NCBI GenBank assembly: GCA_910578345.1
Contig: CAJTRA010000016.1
Coordinates: 6,393 to 70,392 of the forward strand
From: an uncultured Lachnospiraceae bacterium
GTDB taxonomy: Bacteria > Bacillota > Clostridia > Lachnospirales > Lachnospiraceae
Direction of reading: 5' to 3'
Length of the DNA stretch: 64,000 bases
The notes under the pieces were generated by a model. It saw nothing but the letters and a program-made list of their open reading frames with translations, did no database searches and was not told the DNA's origin. The position numbers and the translations under genes were made by a program. Positions 42,498 to 50,934 of the stretch are shown here, piece by piece. Each line of letters opens with the position of its first letter. Positions within the stretch are counted from its first letter, which is position 1.

Positions 42498-43277
42498 ATG
42501 ACATATGATTACGAATATTTTAAAAAAGCGATTTATGATTTAACGAAAATTGACTTGAATGCTTACAAAGAGAAGCAGATGAAGCGTCGTATTGATACAT
42601 TGATTGCGAAAAATAAAATTGTCGGCTATGAAAAGTATGTAGCAGCTTTGAAATCAGATAAAAACATGTTTGAGGAGTTTGTCAATTACCTGACGATCAA
42701 TGTGTCTGAGTTCTACCGGAATCCAGACCAGTGGAGACTGTTGGATCAGGAGATTATTCCGGATCTGATCAAGCGCTATGGCAACCGACTCAAGATCTGG
42801 AGTGCAGCCTGTTCGACCGGTGATGAGCCGTATTCACTTGTTATGGCGCTGTCGAAGCATCTTCCGCTGAACCAGATCAAAATATATGCGACAGATTTGG
42901 ATAAGCAGGTGATCGCCAAGGCGAAGGCCGGGCTGTATACGGAGAAGAGTATCGCAGGCGTACCGAGTGATTTGAAGAAGAAGTTCTTCACGAAGATCGG
43001 CCCTTCCTATCAGATTTCGGAGGAAGTCAAGGACCGGGTAGAGTTTAAAGAACATAATCTGTTAAAGGATACTTATCAGACGGATTATCATCTGATTGTA
43101 TGCCGTAATGTGCTGATCTATTTTACAGAGGAAGCGAAGGATGAAGTTTTCCGCAGGTTCCAGAAGAGCTTGAAGCCAGGCGGCTATCTGTTCATTGGCA
43201 GTACCGAACAGATTATCAATCATAGGGAAGTGGGATTTGAGAGGAAGAATTCTTTCTTCTATCAGAGGCCGCTGTAG
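42498..43277 (+). CDS. cheR: CheR-type protein-glutamate methyltransferase
   Basis: A 259-residue SAM-dependent methyltransferase. The N-terminal helical CheR domain (about 1-75) includes K-R-R-I-D-T-L and N-V-S-E-F-Y-R. The SAM site is I-W-S-A-A-C-S-T-G-D-E-P-Y near 105, followed by D-L-D-K-Q-V-I-A-K-A and C-R-N-V-L-I-Y-F. It would methylate chemoreceptor glutamates, but no other chemotaxis gene is nearby. ATG 42498 follows an overlapping GTG by one codon; the ribosome site is modest. Confidence 0.9.
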   Translation: MTYDYEYFKKAIYDLTKIDLNAYKEKQMKRRIDTLIAKNKIVGYEKYVAALKSDKNMFEEFVNYLTINVSEFYRNPDQWRLLDQEIIPDLIKRYGNRLKIWSAACSTGDEPYSLVMALSKHLPLNQIKIYATDLDKQVIAKAKAGLYTEKSIAGVPSDLKKKFFTKIGPSYQISEEVKDRVEFKEHNLLKDTYQTDYHLIVCRNVLIYFTEEAKDEVFRRFQKSLKPGGYLFIGSTEQIINHREVGFERKNSFFYQRPL

Positions 43278-43302
43278 GATGTGAGATATCTATAAGAATC
43301 AG

Positions 43303-43344
43303 AAACCTCACAGATTTCTATCGGAAGAAGTCTGTGAGGTTTTT
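43303..43344. terminator. Terminator between convergent cheR and exonuclease genes
   Basis: AAACCTCACAGA (43303-43314) and TCTGTGAGGTTT (43331-43342) are perfect arms with a 16-base loop. Five T follow on the plus strand; the minus strand has a shorter T tract, so it is mainly a cheR terminator. Confidence 0.88.
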
Positions 43345-43355
43345 CTATCATGGTT

Positions 43356-44459
43356 TCAATAAGTCTTAGCCATTTTGCCTAATAGATACTGTGCATAGCG
43401 GGAGAAGAACGTTCTGTCGGTTTTCATATCGTCTGTCAGTTCGAAGAAAAGGTCCTTGCTCTTATAATCCCGTTTAAAGAAAGGCTCTGTAAAGATATCC
43501 CACTGTGGCAGATATACGGCAAATTTGCGCGTATAACATGTCGAAGCGCTGGCCTGGACGCGGTGTGTCTTATCGACGAAAGAAGAGACTGACTTATGGA
43601 GCGCCACATCCTCTGCGGGGAGGTAATAGTAATCTTTATAATTGGAATAGAAATATTTCATCTCTTCTTCATAGACAGGCACTTTCAAGATACCGTCCCG
43701 CCCTTCTCCGCTGAAATAGCATCCGTTGGAGAGGGTAGAGATCGTGAGCGGAAGAGGAGTGGGAAGCGCCAGCTTCATCAGAAGCTCTTTCCTGTCATGG
43801 CCGTGATAATCGACGAAGCTGTTTGACTGGACCTTTTTCGCCTTGATTGGACCGTTGAACAGATCATAGAAAGCAAGAAGCGGCAGGATCTGCAGCATTC
43901 CTTTCATGTCGTCCATATTATGCAGAAGCAGGAAATGACAGATTTCCTCCTGAGAGTTCTCTGTATATTTATGATACAGGCTGATTAGTTCACCGCCGTT
44001 ATAGATATCTTCCCGATGGATACCAAGAAGCTCTTCGAGCGTCTTCTGTTTACAGTTTGGCGTATGCAGAAAGAACTTGTAGGGAGAGATTCTCTTGTAG
44101 AGGTCGATTCCCTCAAAATTGTCGAAATGATACGGCAGATCATACTGTCTGCATTTCTGCAGCAAATAGGGCAGATCGAAGTTATTACCGTTAAAATGGA
44201 CCAGATGCGTATAATTTTCGGCAAAGGTAAAGAATTCTTTTAACAGGAAAGGTTCTTCCTCAAAACGATCCGCGAACCACTGCCGGATGCACCACTGTCC
44301 ATTTTGGAAAAAGGCAGCGCCAATCAGGTAAAGATAAGAACTTTTGGCAGTAAATCCGGTCGTTTCAATATCGATAAACAACACTTGCTTTGGGGGAGCG
44401 ATCTGCTCTAACGGATATTGCATTGTAAAGTTCTTGTAGGTTTGATTATTTGTCCGCAT
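43356..44459 (-). CDS. Ribonuclease H-like DEDD exonuclease (YprB type)
   Basis: A 367-residue protein. The RNase H-like exonuclease core spans about 25-210: ExoI F-I-D-I-E-T-T-G near 30, ExoII H-F-N-G-N-N-F-D near 93 and ExoIII L-H-N-M-D-D near 180. The C-terminal ~150 residues are not assigned. The family (YprB, RNase_H_2) is widespread in Firmicutes; nucleic-acid cleavage is inferred from the catalytic residues. GAGGAGA is 6 bases before the ATG. It is divergent from rnfC. Confidence 0.82.
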   Translation of the reverse strand: MRTNNQTYKNFTMQYPLEQIAPPKQVLFIDIETTGFTAKSSYLYLIGAAFFQNGQWCIRQWFADRFEEEPFLLKEFFTFAENYTHLVHFNGNNFDLPYLLQKCRQYDLPYHFDNFEGIDLYKRISPYKFFLHTPNCKQKTLEELLGIHREDIYNGGELISLYHKYTENSQEEICHFLLLHNMDDMKGMLQILPLLAFYDLFNGPIKAKKVQSNSFVDYHGHDRKELLMKLALPTPLPLTISTLSNGCYFSGEGRDGILKVPVYEEEMKYFYSNYKDYYYLPAEDVALHKSVSSFVDKTHRVQASASTCYTRKFAVYLPQWDIFTEPFFKRDYKSKDLFFELTDDMKTDRTFFSRYAQYLLGKMAKTY

Positions 44460-44675
44460 ATTGTTCTCCTCATTTCAATAACTTATAGATATACTAACAT
44501 ATTTTTTGAAATAACAGTAGTTTTTTTCGTCGAAAAATAGTATATTGATAGTGTGAGCAGAACACGAAGAAACGCTGAGGCAGCAAAGAACGCCGCCTGA
44601 GAGTTATTTTATGTTCCAGACAAGCATGCTATCAAAAGAATATCTTAATCATAAATAAGGAAAGAGAGGCAGAAA

Positions 44676-45995
44676 ATGGCGAAATTAACATTTAAGGGTG
44701 GAATTCATCCCTATGACGGCAAAGAACTGTCTAAGGATAAACCCATCAAAGCAGTGCTGCCGAAAGGGGATCTGGTCTATCCGCTGTCGCAGCATATTGG
44801 TGCGCCGGCCAAACCGATCGTGGAGAAAGGAGATCATGTGCTGACAGGACAGAAGATCGCTGAGGCGGGGGGATTTGTGTCGGCGCCTGTTTATGCTACT
44901 GTTTCCGGCACTGTCAAGGCGATCGAGCCAAGGCGCGTCGTCACAGGCGACAATGTGATGAGTATCGTCGTGGAGAATGATGGGCGTTATGACGAAGTGG
45001 AATATCCTAAGAGGAAACCGCTTGACGAGATGACCAGGGAAGAGATCATTGAGCAGATCAAGGAAGCCAGCATTGTAGGTATGGGAGGTGCAGGGTTTCC
45101 GACTTTCATCAAGCTTTCCCCGAAGGAGCCGGAGAAGATTGATTATGTGATTGCGAACTGTGCGGAGTGTGAACCCTATCTTACTTCAGATTACCGAAGA
45201 ATGCTGGAAGAGCCGGAGAAACTGGTGGATGGCATTAAGGTATATCTGAAGCTTTTTGAGAATGCAAGAGCGATCCTGGCAGTGGAGGACAACAAGCCGG
45301 ATTGTATTGAAGTATTAAAGAACCTGACCAGAGAGGAGCCCCGGATTAGTGTCAAGGCACTTCGAACGAAGTATCCACAGGGCGCTGAGAGACAGATTAT
45401 TTATGCGGCTACCGGCAGATCCATCAATTCTTCCATGCTACCGGCGGATGCAGGCTGTGTGGTTAATAATGTGGACACGATTGTGGCAGTTTACCATGCG
45501 GTCTATGAAGGAAAACCGCTGATGAACCGTATCGTTACCGTAACCGGAGATGCGGTGGCGGATCCCAGGAACTTTATCGTGCGGATCGGCACGAATTATC
45601 ATGAACTGATCGAGGAAGCCGGAGGGTTCAAGCAGGAACCTGTGAAGATTATTTCCGGTGGTCCGATGATGGGATTCGGCATCTTTAATCTGGATGTACC
45701 GACGACGAAGACAGCGTCAGCGCTTCTGTGCCTGACGCAGGATGATGTGTCACGCATGGAGCCGAGCGCATGCATCAACTGTGGCCGGTGTGTGGAAGCC
45801 TGTCCGAGCCGACTGGTGCCAAGTATGCTGGCAGACTATGCGGAACATTATGAAGAAGAGGAATTCCTGTCCCACGACGGTATGGAATGTTGTGAGTGTG
45901 GCTGCTGCAGTTTTGTCTGTCCGGCGAAGAGATCACTTACGCAGTCGATCAAATCCATGCGGAAAATGCAGCTTGCAAAGAAGAAGAAAAGTTGA
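44676..45995 (+). CDS. rnfC: Rnf electron transport complex subunit C
   Basis: Peripheral NADH/ferredoxin-side subunit of the Rnf complex, which couples ferredoxin-to-NAD electron flow to ion export. The 439 residues include the nucleotide/FMN-binding G-M-G-G-A-G-F-P near 131, C-E-P-Y-L-T-S-D-Y-R near 160 and two C-terminal [4Fe-4S] motifs, C-I-N-C-G-R-C-V-E-A-C-P and C-C-E-C-G-C-C-S-F-V-C-P, near 370-415. GAGAGG precedes the ATG. It is the first gene of rnfCDGEAB; the 216-base divergent gap upstream contains an odd-centred palindrome at 44523-44537. Confidence 0.95.
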   Translation: MAKLTFKGGIHPYDGKELSKDKPIKAVLPKGDLVYPLSQHIGAPAKPIVEKGDHVLTGQKIAEAGGFVSAPVYATVSGTVKAIEPRRVVTGDNVMSIVVENDGRYDEVEYPKRKPLDEMTREEIIEQIKEASIVGMGGAGFPTFIKLSPKEPEKIDYVIANCAECEPYLTSDYRRMLEEPEKLVDGIKVYLKLFENARAILAVEDNKPDCIEVLKNLTREEPRISVKALRTKYPQGAERQIIYAATGRSINSSMLPADAGCVVNNVDTIVAVYHAVYEGKPLMNRIVTVTGDAVADPRNFIVRIGTNYHELIEEAGGFKQEPVKIISGGPMMGFGIFNLDVPTTKTASALLCLTQDDVSRMEPSACINCGRCVEACPSRLVPSMLADYAEHYEEEEFLSHDGMECCECGCCSFVCPAKRSLTQSIKSMRKMQLAKKKKS

Positions 45996-46040
45996 TCTTA
46001 CAGGAATGAACTTTGATTGAAAGGAGTATAGACTTAAGAT

Positions 46041-46973
46041 ATGAGTGATTTAATGAAAGTATCATCCAATCCGCATGTCAGATCGAAAACTGACACGAGC
46101 AGTATCATGCTGACAGTGGTGATCGCGCTTCTTCCGGCTGCGGGATTTGGTATCTATAATTTTGGGCTGGATGCGTTGATTCCGATTCTGGTGACAGTGG
46201 CGTCCACCGTTCTGACAGAATTTCTTTTCGAGAAGATCTGCAGGAGAAAAGTGACGATAGGGGATTATTCGGCAGTTGTGACGGGGCTTCTTCTGGCGCT
46301 CAACCTGCCGGCTTCCGTTCCATGGTGGATCGGTGTGGTAGGCGGCGTGTTTGCGATCCTTGTCGTGAAGATGCTCTTTGGCGGCCTGGGACAGAATTTT
46401 ATGAATCCGGCGTTAGGCGGCAGATGTTTTCTGCTGATCTCCTTTACCTCTATTATGACAAATTTTGACTGTGACGCTTATGCAGGCGCAACGCCGCTGG
46501 CGAATCTTAAGAGCGGGGAGGCGGTTAATATTCTGGATATGGTGATTGGAAGGACGTCCGGCACGATCGGCGAGACTTCGATGATTGCCATTGTGATCGG
46601 CGCCTGTATTCTGATCCTGATGGGGATTATCGATCTGCGGATCCCTGGAAGCTACATAGTAAGTTTTGTGATTTTTCTCTGTATTTTTGGCGGGCATGGC
46701 CTTGACTGGGCGTATCTTTCCGCACACCTTGCCGGCGGCGGACTGATGTTGGGCGCGTTCTTTATGGCGACAGACTATGTGACCAGGCCGATTACGAAAA
46801 ACGGACAGTATGTATTCGGCATCCTGCTTGGCATTCTGACGGGCATTTTCCGTGTTTTCGGTCCTTCCTCAGAGGGCGTGTCTTATGCGATCATCATCGG
46901 CAACCTGTTAGTGCCGTTGATCGAGAAAGTTACGCTCCCGACAGCATTTGGTAAAGGAGGGGCGAGAGCATGA
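46041..46973 (+). CDS. rnfD: Rnf electron transport complex subunit D
   Basis: A 310-residue membrane subunit with about eight to ten spans. It carries covalent FMN, and the attachment Thr is in A-G-A-T-P-L-A near residue 155. It forms part of the membrane electron path and ion channel with RnfA and RnfE. The end overlaps the rnfG start as ATGA. The Shine-Dalgarno AAAGGAG is about 14 bases from the ATG, further than usual. Confidence 0.95.
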   Translation: MSDLMKVSSNPHVRSKTDTSSIMLTVVIALLPAAGFGIYNFGLDALIPILVTVASTVLTEFLFEKICRRKVTIGDYSAVVTGLLLALNLPASVPWWIGVVGGVFAILVVKMLFGGLGQNFMNPALGGRCFLLISFTSIMTNFDCDAYAGATPLANLKSGEAVNILDMVIGRTSGTIGETSMIAIVIGACILILMGIIDLRIPGSYIVSFVIFLCIFGGHGLDWAYLSAHLAGGGLMLGAFFMATDYVTRPITKNGQYVFGILLGILTGIFRVFGPSSEGVSYAIIIGNLLVPLIEKVTLPTAFGKGGARA

Positions 46974-47578
46974 AAGAGATGATGAAAAATACGGTGATCA
47001 TGCTTGTGATCACGCTTGTGGCAGGACTTGTTCTGGGATTTGTATATCAGATTACGAAGGATCCGATCGCTGCCCAGAATGCAAAGAAGAAACAGGAAGC
47101 CTGTAAAGAGGTATTCCAGGATGCTGCAAACTTCGAGCAGATAGAAGTGTCTGAGACAGACGCCGCTTCGTGGGAAGAAGAAGGTTACGCTCAGGAGAGT
47201 ATCGATGAGGTAGTGAGTGCATTGGATGATTCCGGCAGTCTGTTAGGATACGTCATCACTGTGACGACGAAAGAAGGCTATGGCGGTGATATCCAGTTTG
47301 CGGTAGGCGTGCGGATGGACGGGACGGTAAACGGGATATCGATTCTCAAGATCTCGGAGACTGCCGGGCTTGGTATGCGGGCAGAAGAAGTGCTGCAGCC
47401 GCAGTTTGCAGACAAGCAAACAGAGAAATTCGAATATACGAAGAGCGGCGCCACTTCGGAGAATCAGATCGACGCGATCTCCGGCGCTACCATCACGACA
47501 AATGCAGTCACCAATGGAGTGAATGCCGGACTTTACTATTTCCAGACGGAGTTGAGAGGGGGTAGTGAGAATGAATAG
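46970..47578 (+). CDS. rnfG: Rnf electron transport complex subunit G
   Basis: A 202-residue flavoprotein. One N-terminal membrane anchor (about 8-28) precedes an extracytoplasmic FMN-binding domain with the covalent flavin motif S-G-A-T-I-T near 172. GGAGGGG is 7 bases before the ATG, which overlaps the rnfD stop. It passes electrons between RnfD and RnfA/E flavin and iron-sulfur sites. Confidence 0.95.
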   Translation: MKEMMKNTVIMLVITLVAGLVLGFVYQITKDPIAAQNAKKKQEACKEVFQDAANFEQIEVSETDAASWEEEGYAQESIDEVVSALDDSGSLLGYVITVTTKEGYGGDIQFAVGVRMDGTVNGISILKISETAGLGMRAEEVLQPQFADKQTEKFEYTKSGATSENQIDAISGATITTNAVTNGVNAGLYYFQTELRGGSENE

Positions 47579-48386
47579 TGCAAAAGAACGTCTTGTTAAC
47601 GGTATTTTAAAGGAGAATCCTACTTTCGTGCTGATGCTTGGCATGTGTCCTACGCTGGCAGTCACTACGTCTGCGGTGAATGGATTAGGTATGGGACTTA
47701 CGACTATGGTGGTGCTTGCGCTGAGCAATGTCTTCATTTCTCTTTTGCGCAATATCATACCGGATAAAGTACGTATCCCTGCTTTTATCGTGATCATTGC
47801 CTCTTTTGTGACAGTGGTGGAGCTGCTGCTGCAAGGATATATCCCCTTTTTGTACGATGCGCTTGGTATCTATATCCCGTTGATTGTGGTGAACTGTATT
47901 ATATTAGGGCGTGCAGAGGCATATGCTTATAAGAATCCTGTGCTGCCGGCTCTGTTTGACGGGATTGGCATGGGACTTGGCTTTTCAGTCGCGTTGACTT
48001 GTATCGGCGCCGTGCGGGAACTTCTGGGCGCTGGAGAGATCTTCGGAATTCATGTGATGCCTGAGAGCTTTGTGCCGGTCAGCATTTTTATCATGGCGCC
48101 AGGGGCATTCTTCGTGCTCGCACTGTTGACAGCAATCCAGAATAAGGTAAAGATCGCCGGTGAGAAGAAGGGTAAGGATATGTCCAAGATTCAGTCCGGC
48201 TGTGGACATGACTGTCTGAGCTGTTCTGATACCGGTTGTGCGCAGAGGCTTTATGACGACAAGAAGGGACAGGAAGCAGAAGGAGCTCCGGTTAAGGAGA
48301 CGGAAAAGAAAGCCGCTGGGTCAGAAGAAACAGAAGAGAAAATAACAGAGTCGAAAGAACAGAAGGAGGAGAATAAGAATGGTTAA
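47571..48386 (+). CDS. rnfE: Rnf electron transport complex subunit E, with Cys-rich tail
   Basis: A 271-residue membrane subunit paired with RnfA. Residues 1-200 are the normal six-span NqrD/RnfE domain. From about 205 is an unusual cytosolic extension with C211, C215, C218 and C223 (C-x3-C-x2-C-x4-C) and then a very charged Lys/Glu tail to 271. Typical RnfE ends near the sixth span. The Cys cluster could bind a metal or Fe-S centre, or a disulfide; no homologue comes to mind. ATG 47571 is preferred to GTG 47565. It overlaps both neighbours. Confidence 0.93.
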   Translation: MNSAKERLVNGILKENPTFVLMLGMCPTLAVTTSAVNGLGMGLTTMVVLALSNVFISLLRNIIPDKVRIPAFIVIIASFVTVVELLLQGYIPFLYDALGIYIPLIVVNCIILGRAEAYAYKNPVLPALFDGIGMGLGFSVALTCIGAVRELLGAGEIFGIHVMPESFVPVSIFIMAPGAFFVLALLTAIQNKVKIAGEKKGKDMSKIQSGCGHDCLSCSDTGCAQRLYDDKKGQEAEGAPVKETEKKAAGSEETEEKITESKEQKEENKNG

Positions 48387-48957
48387 AGAATTGCTTGTGA
48401 TTTTGATCTCATCCTCTTTGGTGAATAATGTTGTTTTGAGTCAGTTCCTGGGCTTATGTCCGTTCCTGGGTGTGTCCAAGAAGACGGATACGGCGACAGG
48501 CATGGGTGTGGCGGTTATTTTCGTCATTACCCTGGCGTCTGCGGTGGCGGGGCTGATCTATCAGTATATCCTGGTGCCGCTCGATATCACATATCTGCAG
48601 ACGATAGTGTTTATTCTTGTGATTGCGGCGCTGGTACAGTTCGTAGAGATGTTTCTCAAGAAGTTCATGCCGGCTTTATATCAGTCGTTAGGCGTTTATC
48701 TTCCGCTGATCACAACAAACTGTGCAGTGCTCGGCGTGGCGCTTACCAATGTACAGAAGAGCTATGGCATTTTGACAGGGATTGTCAACGGATTTGCCAC
48801 GGCGGCAGGTTTCACGGTCTCGATTGTGATCCTGGCGGGTATCAGAGAGAAATTAACGCACAATGATATACCGGAATCCTTCCAGGGGATGCCCATTGTT
48901 CTTGTTACGGCTGGTTTGATGGCGATCGCGTTCTGTGGATTTTCCGGTCTGTTGTAG
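48379..48957 (+). CDS. rnfA: Rnf electron transport complex subunit A
   Basis: A 192-residue membrane subunit with six spans, of normal length, inverted relative to RnfE. Motifs N-N-V-V-L-S-Q-F-L-G near 17 and T-T-N-C-A-V-L-G near 108 carry the conserved Cys of the membrane iron-sulfur site. GGAGGAG is 8 bases before the ATG and overlaps the end of rnfE. Confidence 0.95.
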   Translation: MVKELLVILISSSLVNNVVLSQFLGLCPFLGVSKKTDTATGMGVAVIFVITLASAVAGLIYQYILVPLDITYLQTIVFILVIAALVQFVEMFLKKFMPALYQSLGVYLPLITTNCAVLGVALTNVQKSYGILTGIVNGFATAAGFTVSIVILAGIREKLTHNDIPESFQGMPIVLVTAGLMAIAFCGFSGLL

Positions 48958-49044
48958 AACAGGGAAAGCGGTGTATGCGCCGTGGTATCTGTGAAGCAGC
49001 AGAGCAGAATTTGGGATGTAAAATGCTTCGGAATGGAGGTAACT

Positions 49045-49836
49045 ATGAATATAACCGGAATTTTAATGGCTACGGCGATCGTTGGGGCAGTAGGATTGTT
49101 TGTCGGACTGTTTCTGGGCGTCGCCGGCATCAAATTTAAGGTAGAGGTAGATGAGAAGGAAGAGGCCGTCTTGGGCGTTCTTCCGGGTAATAACTGCGGC
49201 GGCTGCGGATACGCAGGATGTTCTGGTCTGGCCGCCGCCATCGCAAAGGGAGAGGCGCCGGTAAATGCCTGTCCGGTAGGCGGTGAGAAGGTAGGAAAGC
49301 AGATCGCACAGATCATGGGTGTGGAAGCGGGCGACAGTGTGCGCCAGGTGGCTTTCGTGAGATGTCAGGGCGATAAAGAACGGACGAGGATGGATTATGA
49401 TTACAGCGGGATTGAGGATTGCCGGATGCTGGCTTTTGTGCCAAACGGCGGCCCTAAGACCTGTAATGATGGCTGTCTGGGTTTCGGGAGCTGTGTTAAG
49501 GTATGTCCTTTTGATGCGATCCATGTGGTCAATGGCGTGGCGGTGGTGGATAAAGAGGCATGTAAGGCCTGCGGTAAATGCATTGCTGCCTGTCCGAAGA
49601 ACCTGATCACTCTGATTCCTTACGATGCCAGGCATGTGGTGGCCTGCAGCTCTAAGGAGAAGGGGCCGGTCACGATCAAGGCATGTGATGTAGGCTGTAT
49701 CGCATGTCAGTTATGTAAGAAAAATTGCCCGGCGGATGCTGTGACAATCGAGAACTTCCATGCGGTCATAGACCAGGACAAGTGTACCGGATGCGGCGCA
49801 TGCAAGGAGAAATGTCCGAGGAAATCGATTCTATAA
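49045..49836 (+). CDS. rnfB: Rnf electron transport complex subunit B
   Basis: A 263-residue ferredoxin-accepting subunit. One N-terminal membrane anchor (about 5-27) is followed by the four-Cys motif N-N-C-G-G-C-G-Y-A-G-C...C-P near 50, and then four ferredoxin-like [4Fe-4S] blocks (C-L-G-F-G-S-C, C-K-A-C-G-K-C, C-I-A-C-Q-L-C, C-T-G-C-G-A-C) from about 140 to 260. Ferredoxin hands electrons to it. ATG 49045 with GGAGG five bases upstream is the real start; earlier in-frame codons lack a site. It ends the rnf operon. Confidence 0.95.
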   Translation: MNITGILMATAIVGAVGLFVGLFLGVAGIKFKVEVDEKEEAVLGVLPGNNCGGCGYAGCSGLAAAIAKGEAPVNACPVGGEKVGKQIAQIMGVEAGDSVRQVAFVRCQGDKERTRMDYDYSGIEDCRMLAFVPNGGPKTCNDGCLGFGSCVKVCPFDAIHVVNGVAVVDKEACKACGKCIAACPKNLITLIPYDARHVVACSSKEKGPVTIKACDVGCIACQLCKKNCPADAVTIENFHAVIDQDKCTGCGACKEKCPRKSIL

Positions 49837-49897
49837 GAGGATGCTTTGCATGACAGGGAACAGGGAAACAGATTAAAGAAAAGAAATGGGGGCAAGA

Positions 49898-50923
49898 ATG
49901 AATACAGTAACATTAGGAAAGACAGGAATTACTACGAATAAGAATGGATTCGGCGCCTTGCCGATCCAGAGGATTTCTGAGGGGGAAGCAGTCTATCTGC
50001 TTAAGAAAGCATATGAGAATGGGATCACCTTTTTTGACACGGCAAGGTGGTACACAGACAGTGAACATAAAGTAGGAATGGCCTTTGCAGGGATGCGGGA
50101 TAAGATCTTCATAGCGACGAAGACTGGCGCGATGAATGCGGAAGATTTCTGGAAGGATTTGGAAACCAGTCTTAAGAACCTTCAGACAGACTATATCGAT
50201 CTGTACCAGTTCCATAATCCGGCATTTGTGCCAAAACCGGGAGATGAAAGCGGCCTGTATGATGCTGCACTGGAAGCGAAAGCGCAAGGGAAAATCCGGC
50301 ATATCGGTATCACGAATCACAGGCTGACAGTGGCCCATGAGGCGATTGAAAGCGGCTTCTATGAGACGCTGCAGTTTCCATTCTGCTATCTGGCAACTGA
50401 GAAGGATATCGAACTGGTTGACAAGTGCAAAGAGGCAGATATGGGATTTATCGCCATGAAAGCGCTGTCCGGCGGGCTGATCAATAACTCGGCGGCGGCC
50501 TATGCTTTTCTGGCGCAGTATGACAATGTGCTTCCGATCTGGGGCGTACAGAGGGAGACAGAGCTGGATGAATTCCTGTCTTATATAGAGGTGCCGCCTG
50601 TTATGACAGAAGAACTTTCAGAGGTGATCAGACATGACAGGGAGGAGCTGTTAGGAGATTTCTGCAGAGGATGCGGCTATTGTATGCCATGTCCGGCAGG
50701 CATTGAGATCAATACCTGCGCGAGAATGTCTCTTCTTCTGCGCCGCTCCCCGTCAGCAGGACACTTGAGTCCGGAAGGGCAGGAGAAGATGAGAAAGATC
50801 GAGGACTGCCTCCATTGTGGTCAGTGTAAGCGTAAATGTCCTTATGGATTAGATACGCCGGCTCTGCTGCAGAAGAATCTGGAAGATTACAAGAAGGTTC
50901 TTGCGGGGGAGAGGGAAGTATAG
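49898..50923 (+). CDS. Aldo/keto reductase with C-terminal ferredoxin domain
   Basis: A 341-residue cytosolic oxidoreductase. Residues 1-235 form an AKR barrel (F-D-T-A-R-W-Y near 45, with Asp and Tyr, K in A-T-K-T near 76, and H in Q-F-H-N-P near 105). The C-terminal ~100 residues hold two [4Fe-4S] motifs, C-R-G-C-G-Y-C-M-P-C-P and C-L-H-C-G-Q-C-K-R-K-C-P. The Fe-S fusion suggests electrons from ferredoxin or a quinone-like carrier. It follows rnfB by 61 bases and may be cotranscribed, linking it to the ferredoxin pool. The substrate is unknown. Confidence 0.87.
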   Translation: MNTVTLGKTGITTNKNGFGALPIQRISEGEAVYLLKKAYENGITFFDTARWYTDSEHKVGMAFAGMRDKIFIATKTGAMNAEDFWKDLETSLKNLQTDYIDLYQFHNPAFVPKPGDESGLYDAALEAKAQGKIRHIGITNHRLTVAHEAIESGFYETLQFPFCYLATEKDIELVDKCKEADMGFIAMKALSGGLINNSAAAYAFLAQYDNVLPIWGVQRETELDEFLSYIEVPPVMTEELSEVIRHDREELLGDFCRGCGYCMPCPAGIEINTCARMSLLLRRSPSAGHLSPEGQEKMRKIEDCLHCGQCKRKCPYGLDTPALLQKNLEDYKKVLAGEREV

Positions 50924-50934
50924 GAGGTTTGTGT

